From Isoptericola halalbus (GTDB lineage: Bacteria > Actinomycetota > Actinomycetes > Actinomycetales > Cellulomonadaceae): DNA of 35,696 bases. This document shows, in pieces, positions 15,864 through 23,524 of this stretch. The stretch covers positions 1 to 35,696 of the forward strand of contig VJZX01000005.1 of the NCBI GenBank assembly GCA_009663185.1, given 5' to 3'. Below the pieces are notes generated by a model. It worked only from the letters and a program-made list of their open reading frames with translations, did no database searches and had not been told where the DNA came from. Numbering within the stretch: the stretch's first letter is position 1; every line of letters begins with the position of its first letter. Made by a program: the position numbers and the translations under genes.

Positions 15864-16700
15864 TCAGATGCGGTGTTCGCGGCGGTAGAGCGAGCGTGCC
15901 CAGGCGTAGCCGGCGACGCCGAGCACGACGCACCATCCGAAGGCCTGGGCGGCCACCGCCCCTTCGAGCCCCGCCCCGCCGGCGAGCAGCCCGCGGGCGG
16001 TCTCGATGATCGGTGTGAACGGCTGGTACTCGGCGAACCAGCGCACCGCCGTCGGCATGGTGTCGACGGGCACGAACCCGCTGCCCAGGAACGGCAGCAG
16101 CAGCAGGATCATCGGCGCGTTGCTGGCCGTCTCCACGCTGCGGGCGTTGAGCCCCATCGCGACGCACAGCCAGTTGAGGGCGAGTCCCAGCAGCACGAAC
16201 AGGCCGAGCAGCGCGAGCCAGTCGAGCCCTCCGGCGTCGGGCCGGTAGCCCATCGCATACGCGGCTCCGAGCACGAGCACGAGTGCCGCCAGGGCCTGCA
16301 CGACGAAGCCGAGCACCTGCCCGGACAGCACGGACCCCGGGGAGATCGCCATCGTCTTGAACCTGGCCATGATCCCGCCGGCGGCGTCCATGGCGGCGCT
16401 GGTGGCCACGGACGTCGCTCCGCCGACGACGGTGATGATCAGCAGGGTGGGGGTGATGTAGTCCAGGTAGGCGGCGCGGCCCTCGGCTCCCGGGGTGACG
16501 CCGGGTGCCACGCCGGCGCCGAAGGCCCCGCCGAAGACGTAGACGAACAGCAGCAGCATCACCAGCGGGCCGGCGACGAGGAAGATCGTCAGGCCCGGGT
16601 AGCGCACCGCGCGCAGCAGGCTGCGGCGCAGCATGGTCCACACGTCGGCGACCGGGCGGGGGCGCGCGGTCACGGGCGCGGAGGTGGCGACTGCGGTCAT
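15864..16700 (-). CDS. ABC-2 type exporter permease (DrrB-like)
   Basis: A 278-residue membrane protein with six predicted helices. The first is near residues 36-56 ([22 protein letters not shown]). It has the ABC-2 features [19 protein letters not shown], then [20 protein letters not shown], the coupling region typical of DrrB/NodJ-type permeases, and [28 protein letters not shown] near the end. The gene overlaps the ATPase gene by 4 bp (ATGA). The pair probably exports a hydrophobic small molecule or envelope component; drug export is possible but unproven. Confidence 0.92.
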   Translation of the reverse strand: MTAVATSAPVTARPRPVADVWTMLRRSLLRAVRYPGLTIFLVAGPLVMLLLFVYVFGGAFGAGVAPGVTPGAEGRAAYLDYITPTLLIITVVGGATSVATSAAMDAAGGIMARFKTMAISPGSVLSGQVLGFVVQALAALVLVLGAAYAMGYRPDAGGLDWLALLGLFVLLGLALNWLCVAMGLNARSVETASNAPMILLLLPFLGSGFVPVDTMPTAVRWFAEYQPFTPIIETARGLLAGGAGLEGAVAAQAFGWCVVLGVAGYAWARSLYRREHRI

Positions 16701-17509
16701 CGGACGGTCTCCTTGTCGGTCGTTCGTGCGTCTGCGGCGTCGAGCTCGGCCTCGGTGGGCGGCTCGGTGAGGGCCAGGAACACGTCGTCGAGCGAGCCGG
16801 CGTCGTGCACGGCCTTGAGCTCGGCAGGCGTCCCCTCGGCGACGATGCGGCCGCCGTTGAGCACGGCGACGGAGTCGGCGAGCTGGTCTGCCTCCTCGAG
16901 ATACTGGGTGGTGAGCAGGATCGTGGTGCCGCCGGTGACGAGGGCGCGCACCTCGTCCCAGAGGGTGCGGCGGCTGCGCGGGTCGAGGCCGGTCGTCGGT
17001 TCGTCGAGGAAGACGACCGACGGTGACCCGACGAGAGTCATCGCCAGGTCGAGCTTGCGCTTCATCCCGCCCGAGTAGGTCGCCACGGGCTTGCCCGCCG
17101 CCTCGGCGAGGCCGAACTGGTCCAGCAGCTCAGCCGTCCGCCGGCGGCCGTCGGCTCGGCCGAGGTGGTTGAGCTCGGCCATGAGGCGCAGGTTCTCAGT
17201 TCCGGTGAGCAGCTCGTCGACGGCCGTGATCTGGCCGGTGACGCCGATCGACGCGCGGACGGCGTCGGGCTCGCGGGCGACGTCGTGGCCGGCGACGCGG
17301 ACCGTGCCGGCGTCGGCCCTCAACAGGGTGGACAGCACGCCGACGGTGGTGGTCTTGCCGGCGCCGTTGGGCCCGAGCAGGGCCGTGACGGTGCCGGCCG
17401 GCACGGTGAGGTCGACGCCGTTGAGCACCTGCTGCTCGCCGGACTTCGACCGGTAGGACTTGCGCAGGCCGGCGATCTCGATCGCGGGCCCGGACAGGAC
17501 GCTGGGCAT
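16697..17509 (-). CDS. ABC exporter ATPase (DrrA-like)
   Basis: A 270-residue nucleotide-binding subunit. Walker [10 protein letters not shown] (residues 46-54), Q-loop in [15 protein letters not shown], signature [15 protein letters not shown], Walker [17 protein letters not shown], and the H-loop position as [13 protein letters not shown] (Gln in place of His, as in many DrrA proteins). AAGGAG precedes ATG 17509. It sits between the DUF4097 gene (60 bp gap) and the permease gene (4-bp overlap), so all three probably form one transcript from the promoter at 18276-18304. Confidence 0.94.
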   Translation of the reverse strand: MPSVLSGPAIEIAGLRKSYRSKSGEQQVLNGVDLTVPAGTVTALLGPNGAGKTTTVGVLSTLLRADAGTVRVAGHDVAREPDAVRASIGVTGQITAVDELLTGTENLRLMAELNHLGRADGRRRTAELLDQFGLAEAAGKPVATYSGGMKRKLDLAMTLVGSPSVVFLDEPTTGLDPRSRRTLWDEVRALVTGGTTILLTTQYLEEADQLADSVAVLNGGRIVAEGTPAELKAVHDAGSLDDVFLALTEPPTEAELDAADARTTDKETVR

Positions 17510-17569
17510 GCGGACTCCTTCTACGGATGGGACGGGTCACGAGCGCGGACGTCGTGGGACGTCCACGCC

Positions 17570-18229
17570 TCAGAGGCTGCGGGCGGTGATGTCGCCGTGG
17601 GACGTGGTGGCGCGGATCTCGAGCTCGACGGTGCCGTCGTTCTTGAGGGCGTTGCTGACGCGGCCGTAGCCGGTGCCGGCGTCCAGGGACGCGGAGACCC
17701 CCGGGGCGGCCTCGACCGACACGTCGCCCATCTGGGTACTCAGCACGAGCCGGCCGCGCAGGGCCTCGGCGACACGGATGTCGCCCTTGGCGGTGGTGAT
17801 CTCGGCCGGGCCGGTGAGGCGTCCGATCGAGACGTCACCGGCGAGGGCGGTCAGGTGCGCGCTCGCGGCCTCGTCGAGCTTGATCGCGCCGTACGAGCTT
17901 TCGGCGGTGACCTCCCCGAGCCGGCCGACGCCACGGAGCTCGGCGACTGCGTTCGCCTCGAGGCGCGAACCGGCGGGGAGCTGAACCGTCACCTCGACGG
18001 CTCCGGAGGGGCCGAAGGCCTCGTTCTTCGCCGGGGTCGCCACGCGCAGGGCTCCGTCGCGGAGCTCGACGATGGTCCGCTCCGCGGCCTTCACGTCGCG
18101 ACCCTTCGAGGCGTCGGCGGGGAGGATCTCGACGACGGTGTCGGCCCGGTCGGCGGCGATGAGCCGGGCGGTTCCCCCGGGGACGTCGAGGACCACAGAG
18201 ATCGGGGTGGGGGTGTTGAACGTCTGCAT
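17570..18229 (-). CDS. DUF4097-family beta-repeat protein
   Basis: A 219-residue protein made of short beta-strand repeats (TVVEILPADAS, VEVTVQLPAGSRLEANAV, YGAIKLDEAASAHLTALAGD, KGDIRVAEALRGRL, MGDVSVEAAPGVSASLDAGTG, SHGDITARSL), the usual right-handed beta-helix-like pattern of DUF4097 adhesin-like domains. No signal peptide or membrane segment is seen, so it is probably cytosolic or cytosolic-face. AGGAG lies upstream of ATG 18229. DUF4097 genes often travel with small ABC exporters and a divergent regulator, as here; the molecular role is unknown. Confidence 0.88.
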   Translation of the reverse strand: MQTFNTPTPISVVLDVPGGTARLIAADRADTVVEILPADASKGRDVKAAERTIVELRDGALRVATPAKNEAFGPSGAVEVTVQLPAGSRLEANAVAELRGVGRLGEVTAESSYGAIKLDEAASAHLTALAGDVSIGRLTGPAEITTAKGDIRVAEALRGRLVLSTQMGDVSVEAAPGVSASLDAGTGYGRVSNALKNDGTVELEIRATTSHGDITARSL

Positions 18230-18275
18230 CGTGCTCAGCTCCTGCGCTCGTTGCTCGGTGTTTCTGACTTCGTAA

Positions 18276-18304
18276 ACGCTACGGCGCGTTGAGTGATGCG
18301 GCAA
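18276..18304 (-). promoter_or_regulatory. Predicted promoter of the DUF4097-ABC operon
   Basis: Minus-strand -35 TTGCCG (18304-18299) and -10 TAGCGT (18281-18276) with a 17-bp spacer. The -35 overlaps the left arm of the dyad GCAAC-6-GTTGC at 18301-18316, so a protein bound there would block RNA polymerase. Confidence 0.6.
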
Positions 18305-18406
18305 CGACAAAGTTGCGATGGACTGACATAGACGCAGGTAACGAGGCACAAATCGTTGCAACCGTCCTGAATCTAATGCAAAGTTCGCCCGGGATATCGT
18401 TGCAAC
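18301..18406. promoter_or_regulatory. GTTGCAAC operator cluster in the divergent control region
   Basis: Three related dyads: GCAAC-6-GTTGC at 18301-18316, and two perfect GTTGCAAC palindromes at 18355-18362 and 18399-18406, both within the longer direct repeat ATCGTTGCAAC (18352-18362, 18396-18406). The two repeats are 44 bp apart, about four helical turns. The first and last dyads overlap the -35 boxes of the minus and plus promoters. The likely binder is the regulator encoded at 18463. Confidence 0.7.
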
Positions 18407-18429
18407 AGAGCGAGAGTGAACGCTACTGT
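18400..18429 (+). promoter_or_regulatory. Predicted promoter of the fused HTH regulator gene
   Basis: Plus-strand -35 TTGCAA (18400-18405) lies inside the GTTGCAAC palindrome; -10 TACTGT is at 18424-18429 (18-bp spacer). This predicts autoregulation. Confidence 0.55.
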
Positions 18430-18462
18430 TGGCCCCACACGCGGAGCAGAGAGGGGATCACC

Positions 18463-19191
18463 GTGCCGGGTGGCAGGCTCACGCAGCAGGAACGCCAGCA
18501 GATCGCGCTGGGGCTGGCCGACGACCTCGCCTATGCGGAGATCGCCAGGCGTCTGGACCGCCCCACCTCCACGATCACGCGCGAGGTGATGCGCAACGGC
18601 GGCCCCACCGGCTACCGCGCCGACCTGGCTCAGCGCGCCACGGAACGCCGCGCCCGTCGGCGCAGGCAGCCCGTGCCGCGCGGGTCGCAGGCCTCCCCGC
18701 AGACCCATGGGCGCGACGCCGAGGCCGTGCGCGAGTACGAGGAGACCTTCACGACGCTGTTCATGCAGGCGGGCCTGCCGCGCATCGCCGCCGGAGTCCT
18801 CACCCGCCTCTACACCACGGACGCAGGCAGCCTCACCGCGGCGGACCTCGTCCAGCATCTCCAGGTCAGCCCGGCATCCGTCTCCAAGGCGATCGCGCTC
18901 CTCGAGAGCCAAGGGCTCGTCGTCCGCGAGCGCGGCGAGGGCCGCCGGGAGCGCTACGTCGCCGACGGCGATGTCTGGTACCAGTCGATGATCGCCGCAG
19001 CCCGGTCCAACGCCCAGCTCGCGGAGACTGCGCGGCAGGGTGTCCACCTCCTCGGCCGGGACACGCCGGCCGGCGTCCGGCTCGAGAACATGGCCCGCTT
19101 CATGGACTTCGTCGGCGAGAGCATCGTCCGGGCCGCGGAGCAGTCCCGCGCGCTCCTCACCACAGGGGTCGAGGCACCCTCGGACGGGTAG
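18463..19191 (+). CDS. Transcriptional regulator: IS30-like HTH joined to MarR-like winged helix
   Basis: A 242-residue protein. Residues about 5-45 (RLTQQERQQIALGLADD, YAEIARRLDRPTSTITREV) are a close match to the N-terminal HTH of IS30-type transposases, with the RNGGPTGYRA continuation also found there. A basic linker (RRARRRRQPVPRG) follows. Residues about 90-165 are a MarR/GbsR-like winged helix (LTAADLVQHLQVSPASVSKAIALLESQGLVVRERGEGRRERYV), and the last 70 residues are a helical dimerisation region. It is not a transposase: no DDE domain is present. The GTG 18463 has GAGGGG upstream. Divergent from the DUF4097-ABC operon across a region full of GTTGCAAC sites, it is the obvious local repressor. 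Confidence 0.85.
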   Translation: MPGGRLTQQERQQIALGLADDLAYAEIARRLDRPTSTITREVMRNGGPTGYRADLAQRATERRARRRRQPVPRGSQASPQTHGRDAEAVREYEETFTTLFMQAGLPRIAAGVLTRLYTTDAGSLTAADLVQHLQVSPASVSKAIALLESQGLVVRERGEGRRERYVADGDVWYQSMIAAARSNAQLAETARQGVHLLGRDTPAGVRLENMARFMDFVGESIVRAAEQSRALLTTGVEAPSDG

Positions 19192-19207
19192 CCGACCGAT
19201 TCAGGCG

Positions 19208-20590
19208 CTACAGCCCGGCCAGCTCCGCCATCCGTGCGACGCCGCCCGGCGCGTTCCGCTTCAACCGCGCGACGACGTCCGCCACGTCGGCCCGCCCGAC
19301 GTCGCCGGGCCCGATCCGTGACGGGTTGAGCACGGTGGTGTTCGCCCACGCGCGGATCTGCGGGTCGGCGCCGAACCTCAACGACGCGCGGTTGCCGATC
19401 ACCTGCATCGCCACCCAGTCCGCCGTCATGTCGCTGTACGGGGTCGGCGGGCACAGCGAGTTCTTCTCGGCGTCGTCGTAGCGCGTCGCCTCGACGAACC
19501 CCGCGAGCGCCGCCCCGAAGCACGGGAACCCGGTCCGGATCGGCTGCAGCGTGATCCTCTCGCCCCAGATCGGGACCAGCGGCGCGTACTTCAGCCCGGC
19601 CGCGGCGCAGTGCACGACGACGGAACGTGGTCCCGTGATCACCTCACCGCCGTCGAACACGAGCCGGTCGCGCTCGGCACGGCGGATGTGCCCGAGGCGG
19701 ACGACGTTCTCGATCCTGCGCAGCTCGTCGAGCTCCCACTGCGCGAGGGTCGGGGTCTTGGCCATCGTGGGCGTGACCGAGCGGTCGATGCGCAGCATGA
19801 TGCCGAGGTCCTCGAGGCGCAGGAAGAGGTCGTCGGGCGACGTCGCCTCGGCCGCCGCGCCGAAGAGGTCGGCGGCCATCCCGAGGAAGATCGCCGGGTC
19901 CGGCTGGATGACCGCGCGGTTGAACATCCAGGGGTCGCGCGGCCGGACCCAGGTGATCGCGTCCGGTTCGACTCCTTGTGCCAGCAGCCAGATGCACGCG
20001 TCGGTCGCCGTCTTCCCGGAGCCGACGACGACCCACCGCTCGGGCGTCTCGACCGGCTCGAGCGCCGGTAGCAGGCCGACCGGCACGACGCGCGCGCCGT
20101 CGTCGACGGCGAACGGCGGCGGGGTGACCGCGGGGATGTCGGGGGAGAGGTAGTGCGCGTCGACGACGCGACGCCGAACACGCACGTCGACCGTGTCGCC
20201 GGTATCGAGCGAGCGCAGCGCGCCGTCGCCGAGATACTCGTGCCCGCCGAAGAACTCCACCCGGTCAGAGGCGAGCAGCCGTTCCTCGAGCACCTTCGCG
20301 TAGTAGGCGGCGACCTGGGCGCCGGTCGCGCGCTCGTGCAGCCCGGTCTCGGGGCCCTCGGTCTGGATCCGGCCGGCGCCCAGCGGCGTCGACGCGACAC
20401 CGTAGAACACCGACGCCTGGTGCAGGCGGACGAACGGGTAGGCGTCGAGCCAGTGGCCGCCGGCGCCGGCACGTCGGTCGACGAGGATCACGCGCGCGTG
20501 CGGGTCGTGGTCGACGAGTGCGTCGACGAACGCCATCCCGGCGGCGCCGGCGCCCACGACCAGGTAGTCCGCCACCCGCGCGCGTGCCAT
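19208..20590 (-). CDS. FAD-dependent oxidoreductase (flavin monooxygenase-like)
   Basis: A 460-residue flavoprotein. The N-terminal FAD-binding Rossmann motif is VVGAGAAGMAF (residues 11-21), followed by the acidic strand end VILVDRRAGAGGHWLDAYPF. A second dinucleotide-binding motif VVGSGKTATDACIWLL, near residue 190, indicates an NADPH site, as in flavin monooxygenases and related N-hydroxylases. WVRPRDPWMFNRAVIQPDP lies in the region that usually contacts substrate. GGAG 8 bases before ATG 20590 supports the start; upstream in-frame sequence is antisense to the AI-2E gene. The substrate is unknown. Its last ~100 codons have a degenerate copy at 15536-15760. Confidence 0.88.
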   Translation of the reverse strand: MARARVADYLVVGAGAAGMAFVDALVDHDPHARVILVDRRAGAGGHWLDAYPFVRLHQASVFYGVASTPLGAGRIQTEGPETGLHERATGAQVAAYYAKVLEERLLASDRVEFFGGHEYLGDGALRSLDTGDTVDVRVRRRVVDAHYLSPDIPAVTPPPFAVDDGARVVPVGLLPALEPVETPERWVVVGSGKTATDACIWLLAQGVEPDAITWVRPRDPWMFNRAVIQPDPAIFLGMAADLFGAAAEATSPDDLFLRLEDLGIMLRIDRSVTPTMAKTPTLAQWELDELRRIENVVRLGHIRRAERDRLVFDGGEVITGPRSVVVHCAAAGLKYAPLVPIWGERITLQPIRTGFPCFGAALAGFVEATRYDDAEKNSLCPPTPYSDMTADWVAMQVIGNRASLRFGADPQIRAWANTTVLNPSRIGPGDVGRADVADVVARLKRNAPGGVARMAELAGL

Positions 20591-20710
20591 GGTTTCACTC
20601 CAGCACCGCACGAACAGGGGGTCAACGCGCGGCGGGGGTGAACGTCGTCGGGCAACCATGCCGGGTGATTTCCCAGGGCGAGGACCCGCGCGCCGTGCGA
20701 ACCTGACGCG

Positions 20711-21817
20711 ATGGACCACCGGACCGCATCCGTGGCGGGCATGTGGGGTGACCGGCTGGGTCGTCCGGCGACGCGCGCCGCGCAGGTGCTCCTGCTGCTC
20801 GCCCTCGCCTCGAGCGTCGTCTTCGCGATGACGAGGCTCAAGCTGCTCGTGATCCCGGTGCTGGTGGCGTTGATCCTGGCCGCCGCGCTGGCGCCGGTCG
20901 TGCGCTTCCTCCGCGCGCGTGGCTGGCCGCCGCTGCTGGCGACCTGGACGTCGCTGCTGGGCGCACTCGGGGTGCTGAGCGTCGTGCTGTGGCTGGTGGG
21001 ACGCGGGTTCCGCAACGAGTGGCCCCGGCTCGTCGAGGAGGCGGAACGCGGGATCACAGAGCTCGAGCGGTTCCTCACCGACGGGCCGCTCGGCATCAGC
21101 CAGCAGCAGCTCGAGTCGGTCCGCCGGACCGCCGCCGAGGCCCTGACGAGCGACGCGGCGCAGGCCGGCGCGGTCCGGGGAGCGACGGCGGCCATCGAGG
21201 CCGTCGCCGGCGTGCTCCTGGGACTGGTCGTGCTGTTCTTCCTGCTCAAGGACGGCCGGCGGATCTACACGTTCCTCCTCACGCCGCTGGCGCCGGAGAC
21301 CCAGCGGCGTGCGGTGCGCATCGGGGACCGGTCGGTCGACGTGCTCGGCGGGTACGTCCGCGGCACGGCGATCGTGGCGCTCGTCGACGCGGTCGTGATC
21401 GGGGTCGCGCTGCTGATCCTCGGGGTGCCCCTCGTGCTGCCGCTGGCCACGATCGTGTTCCTCGGCGCGTTCATCCCGCTGATCGGCGCGGTCCTGGCCG
21501 GTGCGCTCGCCGCGCTGGTCGCGCTGGTCGCGAACGGTCCGGTGACGGCGCTCATCGTCGTGGCGGTCGTCATCGGGGTGAACCAGCTCGAGGGTGACTT
21601 CCTCGCCCCCGTGGTCATGGGCAAGACGCTGCGGCTGCACCCGCTCGCCATCCTGCTCGCGCTCACGGCCGGCACGATCCTGGCGGGCTTCATCGGGGCG
21701 CTGCTCGCTGTGCCGATCGCCGCAGTCGGGTGGGCGGCGATCAAGGAGTGGAACGCCACCGCGCCGGAGGGCTCGATCGGCGCGAGGTCGTCGGCGCTCT
21801 CCGCTGAGGACACCTGA
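20711..21817 (+). CDS. AI-2E family transporter (TqsA/PerM-like permease)
   Basis: A 368-residue membrane protein with about eight helices: pairs near residues 23-60 and 80-95, then a soluble segment (PRLVEEAERGITELERFLTD), then the C-terminal group including GVLLGLVVLFFLLKDGRRIY, GTAIVALVDAVVIGVALLILG, FLGAFIPLIGAVLAGALAAL and NQLEGDFLAPVVMG. The last motif is diagnostic of the family. Family members move autoinducer-2, Na+/H+ or other solutes; the substrate here is unknown. GAACCT, 6 bases before the ATG, suggests a leaderless message. Divergent from the flavoprotein gene. Confidence 0.92.
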   Translation: MDHRTASVAGMWGDRLGRPATRAAQVLLLLALASSVVFAMTRLKLLVIPVLVALILAAALAPVVRFLRARGWPPLLATWTSLLGALGVLSVVLWLVGRGFRNEWPRLVEEAERGITELERFLTDGPLGISQQQLESVRRTAAEALTSDAAQAGAVRGATAAIEAVAGVLLGLVVLFFLLKDGRRIYTFLLTPLAPETQRRAVRIGDRSVDVLGGYVRGTAIVALVDAVVIGVALLILGVPLVLPLATIVFLGAFIPLIGAVLAGALAALVALVANGPVTALIVVAVVIGVNQLEGDFLAPVVMGKTLRLHPLAILLALTAGTILAGFIGALLAVPIAAVGWAAIKEWNATAPEGSIGARSSALSAEDT

Positions 21818-21870
21818 CGCTCGGTCCTGGAGCGGCGCGCGTGCCGGCGTCGGGCATCCTGAAAAGGCCC

Positions 21871-21901
21871 TTGCGCTTGACGCAACGTCAACTTCTACGG
21901 T
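21871..21901 (+). promoter_or_regulatory. MerR-type promoter with 19-bp spacer
   Basis: -35 TTGCGC (21871-21876) and -10 TACGGT (21896-21901) are 19 bp apart, the long spacer that MerR-family activators correct by DNA twisting. Inside the spacer lies the perfect dyad TTGACG-caa-CGTCAA (21877-21891), the likely binding site. The -10 ends 7 bases before the ATG, so the transcript is probably leaderless. This predicts autoactivation of the gene at 21909. Confidence 0.8.
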
Positions 21902-21908
21902 CGGTGCC

Positions 21909-22667
21909 ATGGCCCGCTCCATCCAGGACCTCGCCCGGCTCGCCGGCGTCAGCAGCCGCACCCTGCGTCACTACGACCAGATCGGCCTGCTGCCGCCGTC
22001 GGGCACCGGGATCGGCGGGCTGCGCTACTACGACGACGCCGCGATCCGGCGTCTGCAGCGCATCCTGCTGCTCCGGGACCTGGGCATGCCGTTGATCGAC
22101 GTCGCCACCGTGCTCGACGAGCAGACCGACGAGGCCGCCGCGCTGCGCCGGCACCTCGAGCAGCTGCGCGCCGAGCAGGACCGGCTGGCGAGGCAGATCG
22201 CGTCCGTGGAGCGGACTCTGACCGCACTCGACGAAGGGGAGACGATCATGGCCGAGCAGATGCTCGACGGTTTCGACCACACGCAGTACGAGGACGAGGT
22301 GATCGAGCGCTGGGGTGCCGACGCCTACGCCACGTCCGACGCCTGGTGGCGCGGGCTCGGCAAGGACGGGCAGCGTGCGTTCACCGAGCGCTCGAGGAAG
22401 CTCGGCGAGGACTGGGCCGCGGCCGCGGCGTCGGGCATCGACCCCGCGTCGGACGAGGCGCAGGCGCTCGCCGCGCGCCACGCGAAGTGGCTCGGCTCGA
22501 TCCCGGGCACGCCCGGGGCCGAGCGGGGGCGCCCGCCGAAGGAGTACGTCGTCGGGCTCGCCGAGATGTATGTCGCCGACCCGCGGTTCGCGAAGAGCTA
22601 CGGCGGGCCCGACGGCGCCACGTTCGTGCGGGACGCGCTCGTCGCGTACGCGGAGCGTGAGCTGTAG
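21909..22667 (+). CDS. MerR-family regulator with TipAS effector domain
   Basis: A 252-residue regulator. Residues 1-70 are a MerR winged helix (IQDLARLAGVSSRTLRHYDQ, then GGLRYYDDAAIRRLQRILLL). A long dimerisation coiled coil follows (EAAALRRHLEQLRAEQDRLARQ), then an antibiotic-recognition-type TipAS domain (residues about 115-250) with YEDEVIERWG, FTERSRKLGEDWAAA and the C-terminal MYVADPRFAKSYGGPDGATFV. Stand-alone homologues such as TipA sense thiopeptide antibiotics or activate efflux and stress genes. An in-frame ATG at the end of the coiled coil (position 22248) could give a free TipAS-like effector domain, as known for Streptomyces tipA. Confidence 0.93.
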   Translation: MARSIQDLARLAGVSSRTLRHYDQIGLLPPSGTGIGGLRYYDDAAIRRLQRILLLRDLGMPLIDVATVLDEQTDEAAALRRHLEQLRAEQDRLARQIASVERTLTALDEGETIMAEQMLDGFDHTQYEDEVIERWGADAYATSDAWWRGLGKDGQRAFTERSRKLGEDWAAAAASGIDPASDEAQALAARHAKWLGSIPGTPGAERGRPPKEYVVGLAEMYVADPRFAKSYGGPDGATFVRDALVAYAEREL

Positions 22668-22934
22668 GCGTGCTGTGGCCGAGGTTTCGATCGGCAGTTC
22701 CGCACTCGCTCGGTCCCTCGAGGTGCCGACCGGGTGCGGACCTGCCGAGCGAGACAGGCCGGCGGGCGTCGTCTACGACGGGGCCCGACGCGTCGGCCAG
22801 CCCCGGCCCCACCGGCGGCGGCGCGTCGTGTCGCCATAGTTCGACGACGCGACATGCGCCTCCGCATCCTCGAGCGCGGCGAGCCACGTGGCCGCGAGAG
22901 ACGTCGACACCGCCGAACCGGCCTCTGTTCCGAC

Positions 22935-22995
22935 GCATAGGTGCACCTTTCTCTCTGGATGGATCCTCTTCAGAGGAAGGTGCATTTCCCTATGC
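22935..22995. repeat. Composite inverted repeat (nested arms)
   Basis: Outer arms GCATAGG (22935-22941) and CCTATGC (22989-22995) enclose inner 13-bp arms (22942-22954 and 22972-22984) that match with one mismatch, around a 17-nt centre. The right side has four extra bases between inner and outer arms. A separate perfect stem GATCTCGG/CCGAGATC lies at 23028-23050. The whole 22668-23083 interval otherwise contains no gene I can support. It could be a MerR-gene terminator, a regulatory dyad for the gene at 23084, or the end of a lost element. Confidence 0.6.
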
Positions 22996-23083
22996 TGCTG
23001 CGACCCATCACAACGCATCTTCTGAAAGATCTCGGCCGGACACCGAGATCCACCGTCGCTTCCGCGCGTGCGAGACTGCCGGA

Positions 23084-23503
23084 GTGAGCGACGACTGGGT
23101 CCAGCAGCGCACGGAGGCGGCGCGCGTGCACGCCGAGCGGCTGCGGGCGCGGCAGGACGCCGAGCACGCCCAGGCCGACGCGATGCTGCGCGAGTTCGCG
23201 CGCGTCGCGGCGTCGCGGGGACTGGAGCCGGAGGACCTGCAGGTCAAGGGCTACGGCGGTCGCGGCACCGCGCGCACGGACATCCGCGGGTGGTACCTAC
23301 GGCAGGACCGCACCGCCGGTGTCAGCACCGACGGCGACTTCCACGTCCTCACCGCGCCGCTGACGCTGCTCGACCGTGTACGGGGCGTGCGCCCGGAACC
23401 GCAGAAGCCGCCGCTCGTGCTCGGCGCGGGCGGCAAGGACGGCGACTCCGTCGACCTCGCCGTCGCGCTCGAGCGGCTGCTGCCGGGCTGGCGCGCCGGC
23501 TGA
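23084..23503 (+). CDS. Hypothetical protein with N-terminal coiled coil
   Basis: A 139-residue soluble protein. The N-terminal 45 residues are a charged helix (RTEAARVHAERLRARQDAEH, AQADAMLREFARVAAS), followed by a compact beta-rich part (VKGYGGRGTARTDIRGWYLR, VSTDGDFHVLTAPLT). No family is recognised. The start GTG 23084 has GAGACT 6 bases upstream, the same leaderless pattern as many genes in this window. Codon use is typical of the genome, so it is probably a real gene. Confidence 0.7.
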   Translation: MSDDWVQQRTEAARVHAERLRARQDAEHAQADAMLREFARVAASRGLEPEDLQVKGYGGRGTARTDIRGWYLRQDRTAGVSTDGDFHVLTAPLTLLDRVRGVRPEPQKPPLVLGAGGKDGDSVDLAVALERLLPGWRAG

Positions 23504-23524
23504 CGGTGGGCGCGACCGACGGTC

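Noticed and set aside
12011-19511. Complete genomic island or prophage
   Set aside because: The displaced gene ends suggest insertion, but there is no integrase, recombinase, phage structural gene or tRNA boundary.
19208-21961. 917-residue minus-strand frame extending the flavoprotein upstream
   Set aside because: The extension is antisense to the AI-2E transporter and has Glu/Arg/His-rich, non-globular composition; a Shine-Dalgarno supports the start at 20590.
22773-23018. 81-residue minus-strand frame in the 22668-23083 gap
   Set aside because: It begins inside the composite inverted repeat, ends in Arg-rich sequence, and shows no recognisable domain or start signal.
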